A DNA stretch of 39,659 bases from Ferruginibacter sp. (GTDB taxonomy: Bacteria > Bacteroidota > Bacteroidia > Chitinophagales > Chitinophagaceae): positions 1 to 39,659 of the forward strand of contig JAOAUI010000406.1 in NCBI GenBank assembly GCA_030157685.1, read 5' to 3'. Shown here in pieces: positions 1-8,542 of this stretch. A program made the position numbers and the translations under genes. The notes under the pieces are model-generated. The model was given only the letters and a program-made list of their open reading frames with translations, searched no databases and was not told the DNA's origin. Position 1 is the first letter of the stretch. The number at the start of each line of letters is the position of its first letter.

Positions 1-666
1 GGTAAAATACCGGTTGATGTTAATAAAGATGGTATTGACCTGATGGCTTTTACTGCACATAAAATGTACGGTCCTAAAGGTGTTGGTGCATTATATGTGC
101 GCCGTAAAAACCCAAGGGTAAAAGTTACTGCACAAATGGATGGCGGCGGCCACGAACGTGGTATGCGTAGCGGAACATTGAATGTACCAGGCATTGTAGG
201 TTTTGGTAAGGCATGCGAAATTTGTATGCTGGATATGGAAGAAGATACCAAACGCATCAGTAAGATGAGAGATCACCTGGAGACAGAATTATTAAAACTG
301 GAAGAAGCTTATGTAAACGGTAGCCGTGAGCACCGTTTGCCACATGTTGCCAATATTTCTTTTAAACATGTAGAGGGAGAAGGTTTGCTGATGGGCTTCA
401 ATAAAAATATTGCACTGAGCAGCGGATCGGCCTGTACATCTGCGTCATTAGAACCAAGCTACGTGTTAAAAGCGCTGGGCCTGGGCGATGATCTGGCGCA
501 CTCTTCGCTTCGTTTTGGATTGGGAAGATTTACAACCGATGAGCAGATTGAATACACCATCAAAGCAATCAGCGAAACAGTTTTGAAGTTAAGGGAAATG
601 AGCCCGCTTTGGGAAATGTATAAAGAAGGAATTGATTTGAGTACGATTGAGTGGGCAGCACATTAA
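1..666 (+). CDS. iscS: Cysteine desulfurase IscS, C-terminal part (5' truncated by window edge)
   Basis: Frame open from base 1; PLP-lysine motif [19 protein letters not shown] and active-site cysteine loop [17 protein letters not shown]; followed by iscU and iscA. Confidence 0.95.
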   Translation, partial: GKIPVDVNKDGIDLMAFTAHKMYGPKGVGALYVRRKNPRVKVTAQMDGGGHERGMRSGTLNVPGIVGFGKACEICMLDMEEDTKRISKMRDHLETELLKLEEAYVNGSREHRLPHVANISFKHVEGEGLLMGFNKNIALSSGSACTSASLEPSYVLKALGLGDDLAHSSLRFGLGRFTTDEQIEYTIKAISETVLKLREMSPLWEMYKEGIDLSTIEWAAH

Positions 667-770
667 TCAATTTGATTATTCGCTAATTTGAAGATTTGAA
701 GATGGCTTCAATTTAGTGTTCGGTTCTCATCTTCAAATTAACTAATTTTCAAATTTTCAAATCAATAAAA

Positions 771-1187
771 ATGGCATATTCAGAAAAAGTAATTGACCAC
801 TACCAGAATCCAAAAAATGTTGGCACGCTGGATAAAAGTGCAAAAAATGTTGGTACCGGCCTGGTAGGCGCACCCGAGTGCGGCGACGTAATGCGACTGC
901 AAATACAGGTTGATGATGCAGGAATGATAACCGACGCCAAATTTAAAACCTTTGGATGCGGCTCTGCCATCGCTTCTTCTTCTTTGGCTACCGAGTGGCT
1001 TAAAGGAAAAAGTGTTGATGATGCATTGAAGATTGATAACATGGACATCGTGGAAGAATTAAACCTTCCTCCTGTAAAAATACATTGCAGTGTTTTGGCA
1101 GAAGATGCGATCAAATCGGCCATCAACGACTACCGTGTTAAAAACGGTATGGAAGAAATTAAGTTTGAAGAGAGTGTTGTTCACTAA
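771..1187 (+). CDS. iscU: Fe-S cluster scaffold protein IscU
   Basis: MAYSEKVIDHYQNPKNVGTLD, GAPECGDVMRLQI, KTFGCGSAIASSS and PPVKIHCSVLAEDAIK; the three conserved cysteines are present. Confidence 0.97.
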   Translation: MAYSEKVIDHYQNPKNVGTLDKSAKNVGTGLVGAPECGDVMRLQIQVDDAGMITDAKFKTFGCGSAIASSSLATEWLKGKSVDDALKIDNMDIVEELNLPPVKIHCSVLAEDAIKSAINDYRVKNGMEEIKFEESVVH

Positions 1188-1199
1188 AATTGAATAAAG

Positions 1200-1556
1200 A
1201 TGAGTGCAGTTGCAACAGAAAACTCAATTTTTATAAGCGATAAAGCAAAAGCCAAGGTTATTAAACTGATGGAAGAAGCCGGCGTTGCCGGTGATGACTC
1301 TCATTTTTTAAGAGTGGGTGTTGTGGGCGGCGGTTGCAGTGGATTGAGTTATAAAATGGATTTTGATAACGAAGTAAAACCAATGGACCAGGTTTTTGAG
1401 GATAAGGGAATAAAGATCGTTTGTGATCTGAAGAGTTTTTTATACCTGGTGAATACCGAGCTGGAATTTAGTGATGGATTGAATGGCAAAGGGTTTTATT
1501 TCAACAATCCAAATGCCAGCCGCAGTTGTGGTTGTGGCGAAAGTTTTGCAGTTTAA
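1200..1556 (+). CDS. iscA: Iron-sulfur cluster assembly accessory protein IscA/HesB family
   Basis: A-type carrier motif VGVVGGGCSGLSYKMDF with C-terminal SRSCGCGESF. Confidence 0.93.
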   Translation: MSAVATENSIFISDKAKAKVIKLMEEAGVAGDDSHFLRVGVVGGGCSGLSYKMDFDNEVKPMDQVFEDKGIKIVCDLKSFLYLVNTELEFSDGLNGKGFYFNNPNASRSCGCGESFAV

Positions 1557-1578
1557 AACAGCAATTTTAAAATATTTA

Positions 1579-1611
1579 AATGCCTCCCGTTTTTTCAGGA
1601 GGCATTTTTTA
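1579..1611 (+). terminator. Intrinsic terminator downstream of iscA
   Basis: aatgcctcc-cgttttttca-ggaggcatt followed by T run (9-bp stem). Confidence 0.85.
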
Positions 1612-1615
1612 TTGG

Positions 1616-2077
1616 TTAATTTTCAGCGGGTGTAGGTGGTATAGGCGGAGCCGGTGGTGCTTTTGGAGCTGCCGGCGGTGGAGGAGGAGGAGGAGGAGGT
1701 GGCGGTAATTTGCCATACTTTTTTTCATAGTAAGAATGATCGGCATTCCACTTTGCCATTGAAATTTTTTCAGTCACTCCATTCTTTTTTGCATACACCG
1801 TATTGGTTCCGTTGTTGTAATGAACCGACAGATCGTATCCCTGGTCATTTACAATAACCGGGGGTGTAAATTCCACTTCACCAGGTTTCTCAGGTGCTGG
1901 TGGCGGCGGAGGAGGTGGTGGCGGCGGCGGCGGAGGTGGTGGTGGAACTTCCATTGCCATTAAATCTGTTGGCGGAGGAGGTGGTGGTGGCGGAGCACTT
2001 TTACCTGTCTTGTTTTTTTGGGCCATTATGGATGTTGAAAGACAACATACCAATAGCAGCAGCAGTAATTTTTTCAT
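1616..2077 (-). CDS. Secreted proline-rich protein with three polyproline tracts
   Basis: Signal-peptide-like MKKLLLLLLVCCLSTSIMAQ; P9, P16 and P11 runs around a small non-repetitive core (FTPPVIVNDQGYDLSVHYNNGTNTVYAKKNGVTEKISMAKWNADHSYYEKKYGKL). Confidence 0.8.
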   Translation of the reverse strand: MKKLLLLLLVCCLSTSIMAQKNKTGKSAPPPPPPPPTDLMAMEVPPPPPPPPPPPPPPPPAPEKPGEVEFTPPVIVNDQGYDLSVHYNNGTNTVYAKKNGVTEKISMAKWNADHSYYEKKYGKLPPPPPPPPPPPAAPKAPPAPPIPPTPAEN

Positions 2078-2123
2078 GATTATATTTTTGGGTTAGATTC
2101 AAACTCTTAAAAATTCCATAAAA

Positions 2124-2153
2124 AAATAAAAAACCCCGCCTTTGCAGGCAGGG
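2124..2153 (-). terminator. Terminator-like hairpin on minus strand upstream of the proline-rich gene
   Basis: Minus strand CCCTGCC-TGCAAA-GGCGGGG followed by TTTTTTATTTTTTT. Confidence 0.65.
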
Positions 2154-2373
2154 TATGCACTTGGTATTGGTAAACAACAAATTTTGCCCAAAGGCATATT
2201 GAAGTAAGGAAATAGACGGGTTTATATATTAAACTGCTTTAAACAGATAAATTCCTGTTTACAAATACATGACAATCGGGTGCAACAAAATGCTGCATGG
2301 ACTCATTTGAGTAAACAACCAATTGGTTTATATTAGCCTGTTATATAGTAAATTGCAGCAATTCTAAAAATTC

Positions 2374-3096
2374 ATGTGGAGCATTTGTAAAAAAGAACTC
2401 AACCAGTTTTTCAGCAGCCTTACCGGCTACATTGCCATAATACTGTTTTTATTAATAAACGGGGTATTCCTGTTTGTTTTAAACGACAGCAGCATTTTTG
2501 AATTTGGTTATGCATCACTGGATAAATTTTTTGAACTGGCACCCTGGGTTTTAATGTTCCTCGTTCCCGCCATAACTATGCGCTCGCTTTCTGAAGAATT
2601 CAGAGCCGGTACATTTGAGATACTGAAAACAAAACCGCTTTCTTCCTGGCAGATCGTTTTGGGTAAATATTTTTCTATCCTAATCGTTTTGTTTCTGGCT
2701 CTTCTTCCTACAATAATCTATATCATTACCATAAAGGCTTTAAGTGCACAGGGCGGTATTGATGGTGGCGGAATACTGGGAAGTTATATCGGCCTGTTTT
2801 TCCTGGTGGCTGTGTTTGCAGCCATTGGCCTGTGTTGCAGCGGGTTTACCAGTAATGCTGTTGTAGCATTTTTGATAAGTGCTTTCAGCTGCCTCATTTT
2901 GTATTTTGGATTTAATGCATTGAGTAAGTTGCCTTTTTTTGAAAACGGTGCAGACTACTATATTGAAATGCTGGGGATTGATTTTCATTACCTCAGCATC
3001 AGCCGGGGTGTGCTCGATACCAGGGACCTGGTTTATTTTATCAGCATAATTTTTATTTTCTTATTAACCACGGTAAAAAATCTACATAAAAAATAA
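2374..3096 (+). CDS. gldF: Gliding motility-associated ABC transporter permease GldF
   Basis: ABC-2 permease beginning MWSICKKELNQFFSSLTGYIAIILFLLINGVFLFV, with SLSEEFRAGTFEILKTKPLSSWQIVLGKY; followed by gldG. Confidence 0.92.
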   Translation: MWSICKKELNQFFSSLTGYIAIILFLLINGVFLFVLNDSSIFEFGYASLDKFFELAPWVLMFLVPAITMRSLSEEFRAGTFEILKTKPLSSWQIVLGKYFSILIVLFLALLPTIIYIITIKALSAQGGIDGGGILGSYIGLFFLVAVFAAIGLCCSGFTSNAVVAFLISAFSCLILYFGFNALSKLPFFENGADYYIEMLGIDFHYLSISRGVLDTRDLVYFISIIFIFLLTTVKNLHKK

Positions 3097-3150
3097 GCTC
3101 ACCCCATCCCTCTCCAAAAAGGAGAGGGTGTTGCGAAGAATAAAGCGAAA

Positions 3151-4866
3151 ATGAACAAACTGTTTAATAAAATATGGAAAAGTAAAGGTTGGTTTCTAAT
3201 AACCATTGCTGCGTTGGCTGCTATCAACTGGCTGGCTTCCATGTATCATACCCGTATAGATTTTACCAATGAAAAAAGATTCACCCTTTCTGAACCCACA
3301 AAAAAAGTTTTGCAAAAACTGGATGATATGGTGCAGGTTGATGTTTTTTTAAAAGGCGATTTCCCCAGCGGGTTTAAAAAACTGGCGAACAGTACCACTG
3401 AGCTTTTACAGGAATTTAAAGAGGTTGCCGGTAAAAAACTGCAATACCGTTTTATTAGTCCCGATGAAAATGTAGAAGGCACAAATGTGCTGTGGGCAGA
3501 TACTTTAGGTGCTTTGGGATTTTATCCCATCAATCTTACATCGCAGATAAAAGAAGGGCAGCAGCAGCAAAATATTTACCCGGTTGCTTTTGTGCATTAC
3601 AAAGAAAGTATTTTACCGGTGATGATTTACCAGGGTAAAACAAAAGCAATCACCTATCCCGAGATAAACAGTGCGGAAGCCATGATGGAATTTAATTTCA
3701 TCAATGCAATTGATAAATTGTTGCAAAAAGAAAAACCGGTTGTGGGTTATACAGTTGGTAATGGTGAGCCAACGGGTTATTCTGTTGAAGACCTGGTTAA
3801 AAATACCTTGCAGCAGGAGTATAAGTTTTATACTATCAACCCCAATACACAACCTGCAATTCCAAAGGAATTTAATGTATTGTTTATTGTAAAACCAACG
3901 CAGCCATTTACAGATGAAGCAAAACTAAAGCTTGATCAGTATGTAATGAACGGCGGGAAGATCATTTTCTTTCTTGATAAATTAAATGCCGAACTGGACA
4001 GCCTGAAGGGTGAAAAAGGCGAAGTGGTTGCATACGACCGTGGATTGGAATTGAATGATCTGCTTTTTAAATACGGCGCAAGAATTAATCCCGACCTGGT
4101 GATGGACCTGCAATGCGATTTTCTGCCTTTTGATGTAAGTGGTAATGGCCAGTTTGAATTGTTGCCCTGGAATTATTTCCCGGTTTTTGAAACAAAAGCA
4201 AATCATATCATTAATAAAAACCTGGGTTTTGTAAGCGGCAGGTTTGTAAACTCAATAGATACGGTAGAAGCAGAGGGTATTAAAAAAACTATTTTATTAA
4301 GCTCGTCACCCAATTCCCGAACTATTGCCACGCCTGCATTGATAAGCGTTTTAGAAAATGTAAATGCACCTGAGAATGAGAAATTTAAAAAAACAAACAT
4401 CCCAACAGCAGTGTTGCTGGAGGGAAAATTCAAATCACTTTTTGCAAACCGTTTATCTGAGACAATGAATGACTCTTTGCAAAGTATTGGTGCCATTTTT
4501 ATGCCGCAATGCATGGCCGATAATAAAATGATTGTTGTTGCCGATGGTGATATTGTTTTAAACTCGGTAGTAAAAGGCAACCAGGCAATACCCATGGGTA
4601 TGAATCCTTTTACTTTTGGATCACAACGTGAATTTGCATTTGCCAATAAAGATTTTTTACAAAACTGCCTCGATTATCTCATCAACACTTCCAATCTTTC
4701 AGAAGCAAAAGCAAAAGATTATACAATGCGCCTGCTGGATAAGAAAAAAGTAGAAGCTGAAAAGAACTTTTGGAAACTGGTCAATATTCTGGTACCGGTG
4801 GCTGTAATAGTTTTATTTGCACTGCTCTATCAGTTTATAAGACGAAGAAAATATACCCTTACTTAA
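3151..4866 (+). CDS. gldG: Gliding motility-associated ABC transporter substrate-binding protein GldG
   Basis: N-terminal TM, RIDFTNEKRFTLSEPTKKVLQKLDDMVQVDVFLKGDFPSGFKKL, C-terminal TM; downstream of gldF. Confidence 0.92.
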   Translation: MNKLFNKIWKSKGWFLITIAALAAINWLASMYHTRIDFTNEKRFTLSEPTKKVLQKLDDMVQVDVFLKGDFPSGFKKLANSTTELLQEFKEVAGKKLQYRFISPDENVEGTNVLWADTLGALGFYPINLTSQIKEGQQQQNIYPVAFVHYKESILPVMIYQGKTKAITYPEINSAEAMMEFNFINAIDKLLQKEKPVVGYTVGNGEPTGYSVEDLVKNTLQQEYKFYTINPNTQPAIPKEFNVLFIVKPTQPFTDEAKLKLDQYVMNGGKIIFFLDKLNAELDSLKGEKGEVVAYDRGLELNDLLFKYGARINPDLVMDLQCDFLPFDVSGNGQFELLPWNYFPVFETKANHIINKNLGFVSGRFVNSIDTVEAEGIKKTILLSSSPNSRTIATPALISVLENVNAPENEKFKKTNIPTAVLLEGKFKSLFANRLSETMNDSLQSIGAIFMPQCMADNKMIVVADGDIVLNSVVKGNQAIPMGMNPFTFGSQREFAFANKDFLQNCLDYLINTSNLSEAKAKDYTMRLLDKKKVEAEKNFWKLVNILVPVAVIVLFALLYQFIRRRKYTLT

Positions 4867-4867
4867 C

Positions 4868-5869
4868 ATGAACAAAACACAATTGATATATCTGGTTTTC
4901 GGCGTAATAATTTTAATCTCACTTGTTGTGGATCTTGGCCTGATGAGTAAAAAAAACCAGAAGGTTTCTATAAAACAGGCTTTGTACCAAACCTTTTTTT
5001 GGGTAGGCCTTGCACTGGCATTTTGTATTTTTTTATGGATTGAACAAGGGCAAAAACCTGCACTGGAATACCTGAGTGCCTACCTGATGGAGTGGAGCCT
5101 GAGCATAGATAATATTTTTGTTTTCATACTTATTTTTGCAGCCTTTAGCGTAAAAGAAAAAAACTATGGCCGGGTATTATTGATAGGGATATTGATGGCC
5201 ATTGTGTTCAGGATTATATTTATTACAGTAGGTGTGGTACTGGTAGAAAAATTTCACTGGTTGTTGTATGTGTTTGGTGTCTTCCTGGTGTACACAGGCT
5301 ACAAAATGTTTATATCTGTTGAGGAGGATAAAGATTTTGATCCGCAGAAAAGTAAAGTTTATATTTTTTTAAAAAGATTTTTACCCCTTGCACCACATGA
5401 TGGTAATGGCAAGTTTGCAGTAATAGAAAATGGTAAAAAAAAGTACACCACTTTATTTGTAGTAGTGATTATGCTGGCAGCGATTGACTTGGTCTTTGCA
5501 TTAGATTCTATACCTGCTGTAATGGGCATTGTTGATACCAAGACGCATAGCTATCAGCCCACAGCAAGACTGGTAATTTACACGTCTAATATTTTTGCAG
5601 TGCTGGGCCTTCGTTCTTTATTCTTTCTGTTAAGGAACGCTGTAAATAAATTTGATTACCTGCCACAGGGTATTGCCATCGTATTAATATTTATAGGTGT
5701 AAAAATGCTGGGCGAGTACTGGATAAACCAATGGATAGATAAAACCATACAGGTATTTATTTCGCTGGCCTTTATATTGGTTTGCCTGGCAACATCTGTA
5801 GTGTATTCTATTTTTATTGACAGGGCAGCTGATAATGAGAAGCCGCTGGATGATGACCAGGCACATTAA
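4868..5869 (+). CDS. TerC/Alx family integral membrane protein
   Basis: Polytopic; AYLMEWSLSIDNIFVFILIF and AAIDLVFALDSIPAVMGI TerC motifs. Starts 1 nt after the gldG stop. Confidence 0.92.
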   Translation: MNKTQLIYLVFGVIILISLVVDLGLMSKKNQKVSIKQALYQTFFWVGLALAFCIFLWIEQGQKPALEYLSAYLMEWSLSIDNIFVFILIFAAFSVKEKNYGRVLLIGILMAIVFRIIFITVGVVLVEKFHWLLYVFGVFLVYTGYKMFISVEEDKDFDPQKSKVYIFLKRFLPLAPHDGNGKFAVIENGKKKYTTLFVVVIMLAAIDLVFALDSIPAVMGIVDTKTHSYQPTARLVIYTSNIFAVLGLRSLFFLLRNAVNKFDYLPQGIAIVLIFIGVKMLGEYWINQWIDKTIQVFISLAFILVCLATSVVYSIFIDRAADNEKPLDDDQAH

Positions 5870-5920
5870 CCGGCTCAAAAATGGCAACAGCAAATAAAAC
5901 TGTCGTCTGATAATTAATCA

Positions 5921-8425
5921 TTGATGTATACCATTGCAGACATAGAAAAAATAACTGGCGCTAAATTTTTATTAAGCAACAATCCTGCTGCTGTAATAGA
6001 ACACCTGCTTATTGACAGTCGAAAATTATTATTTCCTGCTTCCAGTTTGTTTTTTTCCTTGCCCGGCCCACGCAGGCAGGGTAGTACTTTTGTAAAAGAT
6101 TTGTATAATAAAGGTGTTCGCAATTTTATAGTAGATACTTCTTTCACCTTTTTACCGCAGGATTTTGAAGCAGCAAATATTATACAGGTAAAAAATGTAT
6201 TGCAGGCTTTGCAGGAGTTAACAGCAAAGCATCGCAGTCAATTTAATTTTCCGGTAATGGGTATAACCGGCAGCAATGGCAAAACCATTGTAAAAGAATG
6301 GCTTTACCAGTTGTTGCATCTCGATTTTAATATTGTGAGAAGCCCCAAAAGTTACAATTCGCAAATTGGAGTTCCCTTGAGTGTTTGGCAGATGAATGAA
6401 CAACATACACTCGGTATTTTTGAAGCAGGCATCTCTATGCCAGGCGAAATGGAAAGACTTGAAAAAGTTATTAAACCCGGCATTGGCATTTTTACCAATA
6501 TTGGCGAGGCACACAGCGAGGGATTTGAAAATATTGCCGGTAAAATAAATGAAAAAGTAAAACTCTTTGCAAACAGCGGTACAGTTATTTATTGTAAAGA
6601 TGAAGTGCTGGTTGATGATGCTTTGCGGTTGTTTCAGCAAAAAAACAATTCGCTTTTATTTACCTGGGGTTATCATAAAGATGCAACGCTTTGCATCAGC
6701 AGCATACAAATTCAGCCATTTAACACGGTTATAAAAGCGGTTTACAAAGAAAAAAAGATTAGCATCTCTATACCATTTACAAATGATGCTGCTGTAAAAA
6801 ATGCCATTACCTGTTGGTGTTTATTATTGCTTTTAAATACCTGCCTGCCGGCAGGCAGGTTGAATGATGAATTGATACAGGAACGTATGCTGCAGTTAAA
6901 ACCTGTGGAAATGAGGCTGGAACTAAAGCAGGGCATCAACAACTGCTCTGTAATTAATGACAGTTACAGTGCAGATATTACTTCTTTATCCATTGCACTT
7001 GATTTTTTGCAGCAGCAACAGCAGCATCCCAAACGCACTGTTATCATCAGCGATATTTTGCAAAGTGGTAAAACAAATAAAGAGTTGTACCAGCAAGTGG
7101 CAGACATTCTGCAACAAAAAAATATTAACCGCCTTATTGGTGTAGGAACAGAAATTGTAAAGTACAGCGATGCATTTACCGGAATACCGGAAACAGCATT
7201 TTTTAATTCAACTGCCGAATTTTTGCAGAAGTTTCCGGCCATGCATTTTTACAATGAAAGCATTTTATTAAAAGGTGCCAGGCTTTTTGAGTTTGAACAG
7301 ATCAGTCATTTGCTGGAAGAAAAAGTTCACCAGACCGTATTGGAAATAAACCTGAATGCCATTACCTATAATTTAAACACTTACCAGCAACTGCTGAACC
7401 CAGGTGTTAAATTAATGGCCATGGTAAAAGCTTTCAGCTATGGAAGCGGCGGTTTTGAAATTGCCAACCTGCTACAGTTTCACAAAGTAGATTACCTGGC
7501 TGTTGCCTATGCAGATGAGGGTGTTGAATTACGCAAAGCCGGTATTACATTGCCCATTATGGTGATGAATGCAGAGGAAGTTACTTACGATGTTTTGGTA
7601 CAGCATAACCTGGAGCCAGAGCTTTTTTCGTTTGGCATCTTATCTACTTTTGAAGATTATTTAATGCGCAACGGTATACAAAATTACCCGGTGCATATAA
7701 AACTGGATACCGGCATGCGCCGCCTTGGATTTGAACAAAAAGATATTGCTGAATTATGCAGCAGGTTACAATCAGGTTCGGTTTTTAAAATACAATCCGT
7801 TTTTTCTCACCTGGCTGCAAGCGATTCGGCTTTGCATGATGCCTTTACCAATGCGCAGGCAAAAGCATTTCTGGTAGGTTGTGAGCAGATTCAAAAAATT
7901 ACCGGATACACATTCATCAGGCATATTGCAAACACATCTGCCATTCACCGGCATAAAAATATGCAGTTTGATATGATACGGCTGGGAATTGGTTTGTATG
8001 GTGTTGATGCCGAACCCACCATTCAGCAACAATTAAAAAATGTAACCACTTTAAAAACCACCATCTCTCAAATAAAAAAAATAAAAGCCGGCGAAAGTAT
8101 TGGCTACAGCCGTAAAGGAGTGGCCGTCAAAGATTCGGTAATTGCCACTGTAAGGATTGGCTATGCCGATGGATACCCACGATTATTAAGTAATGGTGCT
8201 GGAACTATGTTTGTGAATGGTAGATTAGCACCTGTTATTGGAAATGTGTGCATGGATATGACCATGCTTGACATAACCGGTATTGATGCACAGGAAGGCG
8301 ATGAAGTGATAGTGTTTGGTGCAGCATTGCCGGTAAGCGAACTGGCAGCTTCAGCCCAAAGCATTCCTTACGAAATTTTGACCGGTATTTCTCAAAGGGT
8401 TAAGCGGGTATATTTTGAGGAATGA
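5921..8425 (+). CDS. Bifunctional MurF-like / alanine racemase fusion protein
   Basis: N-terminal Mur ligase half (MGITGSNGKTIVKEW) and C-terminal alanine racemase (LEINLNAITYNLNTYQQLLNPGVKLMAMVKAFSYGSG; GNVCMDMTMLDI). Confidence 0.93.
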   Translation: MMYTIADIEKITGAKFLLSNNPAAVIEHLLIDSRKLLFPASSLFFSLPGPRRQGSTFVKDLYNKGVRNFIVDTSFTFLPQDFEAANIIQVKNVLQALQELTAKHRSQFNFPVMGITGSNGKTIVKEWLYQLLHLDFNIVRSPKSYNSQIGVPLSVWQMNEQHTLGIFEAGISMPGEMERLEKVIKPGIGIFTNIGEAHSEGFENIAGKINEKVKLFANSGTVIYCKDEVLVDDALRLFQQKNNSLLFTWGYHKDATLCISSIQIQPFNTVIKAVYKEKKISISIPFTNDAAVKNAITCWCLLLLLNTCLPAGRLNDELIQERMLQLKPVEMRLELKQGINNCSVINDSYSADITSLSIALDFLQQQQQHPKRTVIISDILQSGKTNKELYQQVADILQQKNINRLIGVGTEIVKYSDAFTGIPETAFFNSTAEFLQKFPAMHFYNESILLKGARLFEFEQISHLLEEKVHQTVLEINLNAITYNLNTYQQLLNPGVKLMAMVKAFSYGSGGFEIANLLQFHKVDYLAVAYADEGVELRKAGITLPIMVMNAEEVTYDVLVQHNLEPELFSFGILSTFEDYLMRNGIQNYPVHIKLDTGMRRLGFEQKDIAELCSRLQSGSVFKIQSVFSHLAASDSALHDAFTNAQAKAFLVGCEQIQKITGYTFIRHIANTSAIHRHKNMQFDMIRLGIGLYGVDAEPTIQQQLKNVTTLKTTISQIKKIKAGESIGYSRKGVAVKDSVIATVRIGYADGYPRLLSNGAGTMFVNGRLAPVIGNVCMDMTMLDITGIDAQEGDEVIVFGAALPVSELAASAQSIPYEILTGISQRVKRVYFEE
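6839..6860. repeat. 22-bp perfect palindrome ACCTGCCTGCCGGCAGGCAGGT inside the murF/alr coding sequence
   Basis: Reads identically on both strands; in frame as ..NTCLPAGRLN.. Confidence 0.9.
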
Positions 8426-8428
8426 GTT

Positions 8429-8520
8429 GTGAGTCGTGAGTCGTCAGTCATGAGTCGTGAGGCGTGTGTAGGGAATGCTCTTCAATCTAAAATCGCCAAT
8501 CTGCAATCTAAAATCCCCAA
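8429..8520. repeat. Intergenic short direct repeats (GTGAGTC-like heptamers, then CAATCTaAAATC units)
   Basis: gtgagtc gtgagtc gtcagtc atgagtc gtgaggc, followed by caatctaaaatcgccaatctgcaatctaaaatcccc. Confidence 0.75.
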
Positions 8521-8525
8521 ACGCT

Positions 8526-8533
8526 TATCTTTG
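8526..8533 (+). promoter_or_regulatory. Bacteroidota -7-like box TATCTTTG, 9 nt before lspA ATG
   Basis: Match to TAnnTTTG; -33 element unclear. Confidence 0.45.
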
Positions 8534-8542
8534 CCACTTATT

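Noticed and set aside
1654-2079. Two plus-strand ORFs rich in E/V/A (67 and 61 aa)
   Set aside because: Opposite strand of the polyproline-coding repeats; low complexity.
4203-4646. 147-aa minus-strand ORF
   Set aside because: Antisense within gldG; no domain support.
6067-6083. gcaggcagggta shared with the hairpin near 2145
   Set aside because: Encodes PGPRRQG aligning with the expected Mur ligase N-terminal motif, so likely chance similarity rather than a repeat copy.
6218-6640. 140-aa minus-strand ORF
   Set aside because: Antisense within murF/alr.
8429-8542. N-terminal 38 aa of the called LspA ORF
   Set aside because: Translation of intergenic repeats; promoter box and natural TM start point to 8543.
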